This document shows positions 26,723-33,971 of a stretch of DNA of 57,189 nt, one piece after another; the first letter of the stretch is position 1, and the number at the start of each line of letters is the position of its first letter. Both the position numbers and the translations under genes were made by a program. Source of the DNA: JBFWRI01 sp050248995 (GTDB lineage Bacteria; Pseudomonadota; Alphaproteobacteria; JAIXQD01); contig JBFWRI010000012.1 of assembly GCA_050248995.1 (NCBI GenBank), forward strand, positions 1 to 57,189. The letters are read 5' to 3'. The notes below the pieces were generated by a model, which saw only the letters and a list, made by a program, of their open reading frames with translations, was not told where the DNA came from and searched no databases.

Positions 26723-28461
26723 TGCCCATCCTTCTGTACGACAAAGAGACAACAGGCGCACAAAAGCAGGACATCAAGTTCGGCCAGGCGCTTGAAGTCC
26801 ACGCCTCGCGCGTCGTACGGGACTCCTTTGAACCGGGCAGCGATCTGAAAATCACTGAAAGCCTGGCCAAAGATCGTGATGTTATCCGCTGCAGCCTGCG
26901 CCCCCACACGCTGTATGACCCGGAAGCTCTAATCGTCAACGGGATTGAACTATCGGAAGTCCGCCCACGCTACAACCCGGCCAAGGGACCTTCCCGCATA
27001 CCTCTGGCCGACCGTCTCTATACCAACTACGAGATGAACCTGGCGTTTGAGAATTTTGTCTGGCGCCTTAGCAAGCACACCCGTATGTATACGGGTGGAT
27101 ACAACACCAGTGAATTTGATGAACGGGTGCGTGAACAGGGTCGATTCCAGAACCTCATTCCGAACACCGACGACGCTGACTTCCGCGTTCACATTGATAT
27201 CCTGAAGTTTGTCCGCGCCGCTGCCCATGTTTACCCGGACCGTTTTATCATACCCAAGTCATCTACCGATCCCGACAAGCGTACATTCAAGCAGACGGAA
27301 TTCGCCAAGGCCAATGGCATTGATATGGACGAAGATAAGGCCCACGGCGCCCGCTATGACGTTGACCACCTGACATTTGAAATCGCCCGCCTGATCCGTC
27401 TCCGGGCCCCCAAGGTATGGGATACGATGATGACGCATGCCGACTATCAGGCTATGCGCAAGATGGTCGAAGAGAACCATGGCGGCATCTATTATTACGT
27501 TGACACTAAATTTAACGAACTAAAGGCAGAGCCCGTTTATATCTTTTGGCCGATGCCACGCCCCAATTCGCACCATCCGCGCCCGCAAGTACTTGCCATC
27601 AACCTTGGTCAATCGCTCACAAAATTCCTGAAGCGGCATGACATAACAAGCCTTCACCAGCTGATTGAGGAAGCATCGAAACGCCCCGGCCCCAATAATC
27701 CCCTGCGCATGATTGACCTACGCAAGAACCCGTTTCTGGTTCCACTAAAGGGCTTTAAATCGCATTTTGGCGTCGACCCATATCTTAAAATCAAGCCGGA
27801 GCTTCTGGATGAGCGCCTGAAGCAGATACGCGGGGCAGGCAAGTTTATCGACGGCCCCCTGTATGAAGCCGCTCTTAAATGGGAGCTGCCGAAGAAACTG
27901 AAGAACGGCGATCCGGTTGAAGACTTCGTTCATGGTGACCTGACCACCGAAAAACGCCCGCTGACACACCATGCCCGTAGCAAAATGCTGCGTGAAGAAG
28001 CTGCCGAAGAAAGCCTGCTTCACAGATTCCACAATGAATCAGAGAACTGGCAGGAACGCGCTGAGATCATGCGCCAGCTACAAAACCCTATTCATACTGA
28101 ATTCGCCCTGCGCCTAGTTGGCGAGCATGATTTTGACGCCCTAACCCCGATTGAACAGCGCCGGTACGTCAATTTCCTTCACCTGCGCCTGGTCGGGCAA
28201 AAGAACAAGAAAATGCCGTGGCCGACATTTGACTCGGTAGAAAAGAAAATTGAGAAGAAGCTGAAAGACAAGAAACTGCCGGACGCGCACCGCACTGCTT
28301 ACGAAAAAATGCTGGTTGATCATCGTGAATGGCGTCGCGAATTCATGGAGTTTTATGATGGCTGGCGTAACCGTACTGCGCCTGAGCGCCCGGGACGCTA
28401 CCAAAAGCAGCGTTTTGAATATCAGCACAACGGCGAAAAGACCGTAACACTTACTGTATAA
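26722..28461 (+). CDS. Exonuclease I (SbcB)-like DEDDh nuclease
   Basis: The 579-residue protein has the DnaQ-type 3'-5' exonuclease fold in SbcB arrangement. ExoI is LYDKETTG at residue 5-12 (Asp-x-Glu), GYNTSEFDERV near 130 (the second Asp), and HGARYDVDHL near 220 (His and last Asp). The remaining 350 residues correspond in position to the SbcB SH3-like and helical domains, but sequence likeness is low. A Lys-rich helical part near 500 suggests nucleic-acid binding. DNA or RNA as substrate cannot be told apart. The start shares one base with the stop of the RNase J-like gene. Confidence 0.78.
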   Translation: MPILLYDKETTGAQKQDIKFGQALEVHASRVVRDSFEPGSDLKITESLAKDRDVIRCSLRPHTLYDPEALIVNGIELSEVRPRYNPAKGPSRIPLADRLYTNYEMNLAFENFVWRLSKHTRMYTGGYNTSEFDERVREQGRFQNLIPNTDDADFRVHIDILKFVRAAAHVYPDRFIIPKSSTDPDKRTFKQTEFAKANGIDMDEDKAHGARYDVDHLTFEIARLIRLRAPKVWDTMMTHADYQAMRKMVEENHGGIYYYVDTKFNELKAEPVYIFWPMPRPNSHHPRPQVLAINLGQSLTKFLKRHDITSLHQLIEEASKRPGPNNPLRMIDLRKNPFLVPLKGFKSHFGVDPYLKIKPELLDERLKQIRGAGKFIDGPLYEAALKWELPKKLKNGDPVEDFVHGDLTTEKRPLTHHARSKMLREEAAEESLLHRFHNESENWQERAEIMRQLQNPIHTEFALRLVGEHDFDALTPIEQRRYVNFLHLRLVGQKNKKMPWPTFDSVEKKIEKKLKDKKLPDAHRTAYEKMLVDHREWRREFMEFYDGWRNRTAPERPGRYQKQRFEYQHNGEKTVTLTV

Positions 28462-28771
28462 ATTTGTGATTTCAAAAAGAACTTCGCTGCGCCTGCGAAA
28501 GGAGCGGCGTTCTTCTTCATTCTTTATATCGTAAACACTTCGCAAAATCCACAGGATTTTGTTCCTGAGGATAATTTGGGCTTGAAATTCCTTTTTTGAA
28601 GGCTCATGATTCTTCCAATCTGCGGGGGCAGACATGAGTCGGCAGGCAAAAGCCGGCTAAGTTACAAAAATAAGAAGCTATGAATGAACGTAGTCGCATT
28701 GGCTATAGTATGCACAGGCATCGGCGTCATTCGTAAATGCTGATGATCCCTGTGATACAGGGGGAACGTCG
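28462..28771 (+). ncRNA. Structured leader or small RNA before the third IscX-like gene
   Basis: No gene is seen in these 310 bp, but several strong inverted repeats are. CAAAATCC-ACA-GGATTTTG (28543-28561) may end the ExoI transcript. GGCTCATG (28601-28608) pairs with CATGAGTC (28633-28640) around an inner TCTGC-GGGG-GCAGA stem with a 10-base one-sided bulge. AGTCGGC (28637-28643) can instead pair with GCCGGCT (28652-28658), so two stems exclude each other. CCCTGT-GAT-ACAGGG (28748-28762) covers the ribosome binding site GGGGGAA of the next gene. The whole could be a riboregulator or a small RNA. Confidence 0.4.
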
Positions 28772-29098
28772 ATGGCGGAAAAGCAACCGCAACGACAGCA
28801 AGAGTCCACAGCCGCCAACCTTATCGGCCGGTTAAGAGCGCGTTCGGGCCTTAATCCAGCGTCACCAAAAAACCTGCAGTGGGTTGATATCGATACCATC
28901 AGCCAAACACTGCATTCTACTTATCCGCTGCTGGATCCGGAAACCATCAAGGCCCGGGACCTACTGACACTGGTGACAAACCTGCGTTTCTTTGGCGACA
29001 CGCAGCAGCCGCCCAACAGCTTGTATGTGGATATGATCCGCGAGGGCTGGATGGAAGCTGTTGCCGCCGAGAACAGGGATCAGGAGAAGATAAGCTAA
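28772..29098 (+). CDS. IscX-like small protein with an N-terminal extension (third of three)
   Basis: The 108-residue protein begins with a basic, Gln/Arg-rich segment of about 35 residues, like the first copy. The IscX framework follows: QWVDIDTIS, YPLLDPET, the Pro-rich turn and a last helix ending REGWMEAV. It is closer to the first copy than to the second: both share the PPN-x-LYVD block. Its ribosome binding site (GGGGGAA) lies inside the inverted repeat CCCTGT/ACAGGG, and the end overlaps the convergent scoB by 4 bp. Confidence 0.77.
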   Translation: MAEKQPQRQQESTAANLIGRLRARSGLNPASPKNLQWVDIDTISQTLHSTYPLLDPETIKARDLLTLVTNLRFFGDTQQPPNSLYVDMIREGWMEAVAAENRDQEKIS

Positions 29099-29760
29099 GC
29101 GGCCTTGGCTTTCAGCTCGGCGGCCACTTCATAGGCGGCCGTTGTATTTTCCTTGACCTCATCCAGTGTTACGCCCGGGGCCAATTCAACCAGCGTCAGC
29201 TTGCCTTCACGGCCGGGATAATTGAAATCAAACTCACACAAATCTGTAATCAAGTAATCAACAACTTTTTTGCCGGTTAGCGGCAACGTACAGGCAGGAA
29301 CAACCTTGGTTTCGCCCTTGGCACTGTGCTCCATCACAACGATGATTTTCTTGACGCCAGCCACCAGGTCCATGCCACCACCCATGCCTTTAACCAACTT
29401 GCCTGGGATCATCCAGTTAGCCAGGTCGCCGTTTTCGGCAACCTGCATGGCGCCAAGGATAGCAACGTCGATTTTGCCGCCGCGGATCATGGCGAACGAC
29501 GTGGCGGAATCGAAATAGCTGGTTTCAGGCAGCGCTGTCACGGTCTGCTTGCCGGCATTGATAAGGTCGGCATCTTCTTCACCTTCGTAAGGGAATGGCC
29601 CAAGACCCAGCATGCCGTTTTCTGACTGCAAGGTCACCTTCATGCCTTGCGGGATATAATTGGCAACTAGTGTTGGGATGCCAATGCCAAGGTTCACATA
29701 GAAACCATCTTTCAGGTGGCGGGCGGCGCGCTGTGCCAATTCATCACGTGTGCGGGGCAT
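29095..29760 (-). CDS. scoB: 3-oxoacid CoA-transferase subunit B
   Basis: This 221-residue subunit carries the catalytic Glu in SENGMLGLGP near residue 47, and the glycine-rich GIGIPTLV and GGGMDLVAGVKK segments. The enzyme moves CoA from succinyl-CoA to a 3-oxoacid such as acetoacetate, the first step in ketone body use and linked to poly-hydroxybutyrate breakdown. AGGAGA precedes the ATG at 29760. A Nudix gene separates it from scoA, which is unusual. Confidence 0.93.
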   Translation of the reverse strand: MPRTRDELAQRAARHLKDGFYVNLGIGIPTLVANYIPQGMKVTLQSENGMLGLGPFPYEGEEDADLINAGKQTVTALPETSYFDSATSFAMIRGGKIDVAILGAMQVAENGDLANWMIPGKLVKGMGGGMDLVAGVKKIIVVMEHSAKGETKVVPACTLPLTGKKVVDYLITDLCEFDFNYPGREGKLTLVELAPGVTLDEVKENTTAAYEVAAELKAKAA

Positions 29761-29769
29761 ATTTCTCTC

Positions 29770-30201
29770 CTATGCTGCTTTCTGTTTAACTAACAAGGCA
29801 TCACGAAGAATCTTTCCGTGATCAAATGCCATATCTTTCTGCTGCCAGTCGGCATAAAATGCCGCGGTTGTCGCATCATCGCCGGCTGCTGGTGCTGCGC
29901 CATTATAGCGCACCAGATAAACCGCGCTGATAGTATTGCGGCGCGGGTCACGCGCCGGGTCTGACGCGATGCCCACGAGCTCGATCATGTCCTCGGTGAT
30001 ATCAAGGCCAACTTCTTCTTTCACCTCACGGCAGCATGCCTGCTCAACTGTCTCGCCCACATCCACCATGCCACCCGGCAGTGCATAGTACCCCGCAAAC
30101 GGCGGATCACGGCGTTGGATCAGCAGCACGGCACCAGCTTCGTTGACAATAATCGCATCAACGGCCAAAGGGCGAATGGGTTGGGCGAAGCCTTCGGTCA
30201 T
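29770..30201 (-). CDS. Nudix hydrolase between the CoA-transferase subunits
   Basis: The 143-residue Nudix protein has the full box GGMVDVGETVEQACCREVKEEVGL (written GX5EX7REUXEEXGU) near residue 45. It should cleave a nucleoside diphosphate linked to another moiety. The preceding RRDPPFAGYYALPGG resembles ADP-ribose/NADH-type members; no CoA-specific motif is visible. It starts inside the last base of scoA and ends 10 bp from scoB, so it is part of the operon. A role in CoA or nucleotide housekeeping is a guess. Confidence 0.85.
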   Translation of the reverse strand: MTEGFAQPIRPLAVDAIIVNEAGAVLLIQRRDPPFAGYYALPGGMVDVGETVEQACCREVKEEVGLDITEDMIELVGIASDPARDPRRNTISAVYLVRYNGAAPAAGDDATTAAFYADWQQKDMAFDHGKILRDALLVKQKAA

Positions 30202-30908
30202 TAAGCAGCCTTGGGGCGTGTTGTACGCTGTTCGATGCGCTTCTCGAAATTCGTGCCTTTAAAAATGCGGTGCACGAAAATACCCGGCAAATGAATGCTG
30301 TCGGGGTCCAACTGGCCCTCATCCACAAGCTCTTCTACTTCGGCCACTGTCACTTTGCCGCACATGGCGACTGGTGGATTGAAATTGCGACTGGTCTTGC
30401 GGAAAATAAGGTTGCCCGCGGTATCGCCCTTCCATGCTTTGACGATCGACAGGTCGGCAACGATGCCTTGCTCCATTACGTACTCTTCACCGTTGAACGT
30501 GCGCACTTCCTTACCTTCGGCGACAACCGTGCCAACGCCAGTCTTGGTAAAGAACGCCGGGATACCAGAACCCCCGGCACGCAGACGTTCTGCCAGCGTA
30601 CCCTGCGGATTGAATTCGAGTTCCAGCTGCCCCGACAGGAAGAGTTCGGCGAACAGTTTATTTTCACCGACATATGACGAAACCATTTTTTTGATCTGGC
30701 GTGTTTCAAGCAATTTTCCCAAACCAAAGCCGTCGACACCAGCGTTGTTGCTGACACACGTCAATCCTTTCACACCGGTTTTCTGCAGCGCATCAATGCA
30801 ATGCTCGGGAATACCGCACAGACCGAATCCGCCGGCAGCAACCGTCATATTGTCAAACGTCAAGCCCTCAAGTGCAGCATCTGCATTCGGGTAAACTTTG
30901 CTGGCCAT
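30201..30908 (-). CDS. scoA: 3-oxoacid CoA-transferase subunit A
   Basis: The 235-residue subunit begins MASKVYPNADAALEGL and has the CoA-transferase glycine motif GGFGLCGIPEH near residue 27, and GLTCVSNNAGVDGFGL near 50. It pairs with scoB. The Arg-Thr-Thr-Arg-Pro-Lys-Ala-Ala tail is typical. The gene is divergent from the AAA ATPase gene, with 107 bp between the starts. Confidence 0.94.
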   Translation of the reverse strand: MASKVYPNADAALEGLTFDNMTVAAGGFGLCGIPEHCIDALQKTGVKGLTCVSNNAGVDGFGLGKLLETRQIKKMVSSYVGENKLFAELFLSGQLELEFNPQGTLAERLRAGGSGIPAFFTKTGVGTVVAEGKEVRTFNGEEYVMEQGIVADLSIVKAWKGDTAGNLIFRKTSRNFNPPVAMCGKVTVAEVEELVDEGQLDPDSIHLPGIFVHRIFKGTNFEKRIEQRTTRPKAA

Positions 30909-31015
30909 GGTGTGTTTTCTCCCCTAAATTCCTACATTAATGGCGAATGTAGCGCAATCACGCAGCGTTCGTAAAGGCTGTAGCCGGGCCGGAAAACCTG
31001 CGGTAAAACTGGGAC

Positions 31016-31954
31016 ATGCCGCCAAAAAAGCCATCCAGTATCGCCGACGCCCAGCATCCCAGCTACCGGCATTTCAAGGTCACCGACAACGAGTTGGAAA
31101 CGCTGATTGCAAGATTTTGCAATGACCTGACAGCACGCGCCAAAGAGGGCAAGGGCGATCCAATCACCGGCCGCGAGAACGAGGTCGATGAAATCCTTAC
31201 CATCCTGTTGCACCGGGGACGGTCAAATGTTGTTCTTCTGGGTGGCGCCGGTACGGGTAAAACGGCCGTGTTCGTCGCTACAGCGCAGCGCATCGCCGCC
31301 AACCGCGATGTGCCCAAGCTTTTGAAAGATGCGCGCGTGCTTGAACTGGACTTTGCATTGGTGGGGGCAGGAACAGAAAGCCGCGGTGAATTCGAAGGCC
31401 GCCTTGTGCCCCTACTGAAAGGTGTCGGCGAGCGCAACGAAACCAAGGAATACCCGCAGATTGTTTTGTGTATCGACGAGCTCCATACCATCATGCGGAC
31501 CTGTCATGCATCATCGGCATCAGGCGTGGCGGACCTGCTAAAGCCCTATTTGACCGTAGGAAACCTGCAGGTTATCGGCGCTACCACCGAAGTCGAATAT
31601 GACGAACACGTCCGCCGCGACCCCGCGATGGACCGCCGTTTCCAGAAAATCGTCCTAAAGCAGCCGAATGCCGAAGAGACGGTCAATATTCTGAAGAATA
31701 TCCGCAAAGGATATGAGAAGCACTTCGATATCATCATTCCTGATGAAATCTGCGAACAGATCGTCAAGCTGGCCAGCAAGTACATCAGGAATCGCAATAA
31801 CCCTGACAAGTCGATTATGGTGATGGATGGCGCCTGCGCCCGTTTTTGCAAAGACGGCGCACCCAACGCCCGCCTTGGTGGAACGCTGACACTTGAATAC
31901 ATCAAAAAATCGGTTGGAGCTGAAATCAACGTTGCCCCGGAAGTGATTGAGTAA
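31016..31954 (+). CDS. Stand-alone AAA+ ATPase of the ClpA/ClpB D1 type
   Basis: The 312-residue protein equals a single ClpB/ClpA nucleotide-binding module: DLTARAKEGKGDPITGRENEVDE leads into Walker A GGAGTGKTA (near 78), then a substrate-loop segment AGTESRGEFEGRL, Walker B IVLCIDELHT and the arginine finger in RRFQK, followed by the small lid domain to about 295. The second ATPase ring and the N-domain of Clp proteins are missing. A 35-residue extension starts it. Its stop shares bases with the start of the CMP-kinase gene. No partner protease or disaggregase context is seen. Confidence 0.78.
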   Translation: MPPKKPSSIADAQHPSYRHFKVTDNELETLIARFCNDLTARAKEGKGDPITGRENEVDEILTILLHRGRSNVVLLGGAGTGKTAVFVATAQRIAANRDVPKLLKDARVLELDFALVGAGTESRGEFEGRLVPLLKGVGERNETKEYPQIVLCIDELHTIMRTCHASSASGVADLLKPYLTVGNLQVIGATTEVEYDEHVRRDPAMDRRFQKIVLKQPNAEETVNILKNIRKGYEKHFDIIIPDEICEQIVKLASKYIRNRNNPDKSIMVMDGACARFCKDGAPNARLGGTLTLEYIKKSVGAEINVAPEVIE

Positions 31955-32613
31955 TGAAAAAGAACTTTATTGTCACGATTGATGGATTATCAGCTACCGG
32001 CAAAGGAACGCTGGTGCGCCGCCTGTCAGAACATTACGGCTGGCCTGCCATTGGTTTGGGCCCTGTTTTGCGCCGCATTGTCTATGATATCCGCAATACC
32101 AATACTGATATCAACGATATGGCCATGGTTGATAAGCTGTTGGCCGCCGTAGATCTTGAAAGCCTGACGGCGCCTGAGCTGCAGACTGAGGAAATTGGCA
32201 ATGCCGCAGCGGCTTTCTGTACCGGTGCGCGAGCCGATGCCTGTTATCGTTTTATGCGCGATTTTGCCGGGCGTTTCCCGCATATGCTGGTTGAAGGGCG
32301 CATCGCCGGACGTATCTTGCCTGATGCCGATGTAAAGTTTTATCTGACGGCATCGCTGGAAGCACGCGCGAAACGCAAGATGAATGTACTGCGCGATATA
32401 GGAAAGTGTGAAGGCGTTACACTGGACGGCCTGACCCGCGACCTGATGGAGCGCGAGCAAACCGAAAGCCACCTTGGCGAACTGGCAATACCGGATGCAC
32501 GCACCATTCGCATCGATACCAACGATCTGTCTTCGATCGAGGTCGAACAGTTTGTCGTTTCCGAAATCGATGCGGCGTTAAACAACCGCAAGCTGGTAAT
32601 CGTCAATGCTTGA
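31954..32613 (+). CDS. Cytidylate-kinase-like P-loop kinase
   Basis: The 219-residue P-loop protein begins with GLSATGKGT (a changed Walker A; CMP kinases have GPxGSGKG) and later has EGRIAGRILPDADVKFYLTAS, the CMP-kinase lid region with its Arg, then AKRK. It should transfer phosphate from ATP to CMP or dCMP, or to a related substrate. A housekeeping cmk lies presumably elsewhere; the Ser-Ala-Thr at the P-loop is unusual. Overlaps on both sides place it in one operon with the AAA and Nudix genes. Confidence 0.65.
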   Translation: MKKNFIVTIDGLSATGKGTLVRRLSEHYGWPAIGLGPVLRRIVYDIRNTNTDINDMAMVDKLLAAVDLESLTAPELQTEEIGNAAAAFCTGARADACYRFMRDFAGRFPHMLVEGRIAGRILPDADVKFYLTASLEARAKRKMNVLRDIGKCEGVTLDGLTRDLMEREQTESHLGELAIPDARTIRIDTNDLSSIEVEQFVVSEIDAALNNRKLVIVNA

Positions 32614-33157
32614 TATAACTGCCGCTCGCGCACTTATCGCGGCACATACGCCGTTTGATGCGCTTGAAGCGGCTAGTATCGAAAGAGTGCTTGGCTGGAT
32701 TGACTCATCCCCAACCCCGCCCATTACACGAAAACATTTCAGTCCAGGTCACGTCACTGTCGCTGCTTGGATTGTTGCCCAGGACACCGGCCGTGTTCTT
32801 ATCGTTCATCATGTAAAATCAGGGCGCTGGTTCCAACCGGGTGGCCATATCGAAGACACAGATATGACGTTACTTGACGGCGCCCTGCGTGAAGTTGAGG
32901 AAGAATGCGGGTTCCTGCCTGAATTTGCCGAACCGCCACGCTTATATGATGTCGACGTGCACCCCATCGCTGCCGTGAAGGATGAGCCTGATCACCTACA
33001 TTGCGATGTGCGCTTCCTATTTGTTATTCCACGGGAGATCGAGAAGCTGAACGGCACCAGCACGGCCCAGTGGCTGGAACTTGAAGTTGCAAAAGAGCGT
33101 ATGGGCTTATCTGTCCATAACAACCGCTTGTTCCAGAAGATGGCACTGGCCGCCTAG
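32606..33157 (+). CDS. Nudix hydrolase (second in window)
   Basis: The 183-residue protein has a Nudix box near residue 90-112: GGHIEDTDMTLLDGALREV followed by EEECG. The first Glu of the canonical GX5E is Asp here, whereas the REVEEEC core keeps its metal ligands. The N-terminal 45 residues look like a helical add-on. Substrate unknown. Its start overlaps the kinase gene by 8 bp, and its end overlaps the convergent CPBP gene by 4 bp. Confidence 0.8.
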   Translation: MLDITAARALIAAHTPFDALEAASIERVLGWIDSSPTPPITRKHFSPGHVTVAAWIVAQDTGRVLIVHHVKSGRWFQPGGHIEDTDMTLLDGALREVEEECGFLPEFAEPPRLYDVDVHPIAAVKDEPDHLHCDVRFLFVIPREIEKLNGTSTAQWLELEVAKERMGLSVHNNRLFQKMALAA

Positions 33158-33801
33158 CGCCAGTTGCCAATATAGAAGAAGTAGCCAAGGCCGGTGGTGA
33201 AGATCATGCAGCCATATGCCGCGTGTTCGATTGTCACCCAGAGCAGGGATTTATGCCGTGCATAGCTTTGTGCGAACAGCAGGCCACCGAATATCGATAG
33301 AATTGGCGCAACAGGATTATTCATCATCAGGTGTGTCAGGCCATAAGCGATGGCGCTTAGCGTCATCAACAGACGTGGCGAAGCGATGTTGCCGTAGCGC
33401 TGGAAGAAGAAGCCGCGATAAACCAATTCCTGCGGCAAGGCTGAAAGGATGGGATATAGAGCCATCACCAGCAGCCATATCTGCGGGCGGTTTATGGGAA
33501 ATGAAAACAGGCGTTCAGGGAATAGGATGACAGTCAGGATCAGCGCGCTGATGGTTAAGGTCACGAACCGCGCCGCCAGCATGAACTTATAATCTTTTGT
33601 AATCCCTGCCCCGCGCCATGATGCGCGCAGTGTGCCTGTACGCCATAGGTATATAACCGATAGAACGCCCCCGCCCCACAGCGCACACACCATCAGAAAA
33701 CGGTCAGCCGTGGCCCATAGCAACAGTGGCAGCCCGAACGTCAACAACAGGCATTCAAATGTCAGGAAAATAGAACGGGACACTATTTTGGATTTGCCCA
33801 A
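33154..33801 (-). CDS. CPBP-family intramembrane protein (CAAX protease-like)
   Basis: The 215-residue protein has about seven membrane segments. The motif PQELVYRG near residue 123 stands where CPBP (Abi) proteins have EExxxR, with the first Glu replaced by Gln; later His residues occur in YGLTHLM and TIEHAAYG, as expected for the metal site. Activity is uncertain. In other bacteria the family matures peptides or prenylated proteins. It overlaps the small membrane gene at 33783 by 19 bp and sits in the acnA transcript. Confidence 0.72.
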   Translation of the reverse strand: MGKSKIVSRSIFLTFECLLLTFGLPLLLWATADRFLMVCALWGGGVLSVIYLWRTGTLRASWRGAGITKDYKFMLAARFVTLTISALILTVILFPERLFSFPINRPQIWLLVMALYPILSALPQELVYRGFFFQRYGNIASPRLLMTLSAIAYGLTHLMMNNPVAPILSIFGGLLFAQSYARHKSLLWVTIEHAAYGCMIFTTGLGYFFYIGNWR

Positions 33802-33971
33802 CTGACAATCTGGCTGAAATCACTGTGGCGCTGCTTGCGACGCGCTGCCCTGAGACGAGCTTCGCGCATAGCCGCACGCGGCTGCTTCAAGAGTTCGATC
33901 ACGATCGGCACCACAACGATACCGCTGAGACCGCCAACCACGATCAATGCTGCTTGAGCTATATCCGACAT
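33783..33971 (-). CDS. Small single-span membrane protein coupled to acnA
   Basis: The 62-residue protein has one N-terminal membrane segment (about 7-28, IVVVPIVIELL) and a strongly basic cytoplasmic tail (AREARLRAARRKQRH) ending in WANPK. Its ATG shares a base with the acnA stop (TAATG). I do not recognise the family. The membrane-anchor-plus-basic-tail design is typical of small peptides that fix or modify larger partners, but none is known here. Confidence 0.6.
   Translation of the reverse strand: MSDIAQAALIVVGGLSGIVVVPIVIELLKQPRAAMREARLRAARRKQRHSDFSQIVSWANPK

Noticed and set aside
28141..28635. 164-codon minus-strand frame across the end of the ExoI-like gene
   Set aside because: It lies antisense to a coding region with good domain match, and the remainder falls in the structured intergenic part. 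No domain or start signal.
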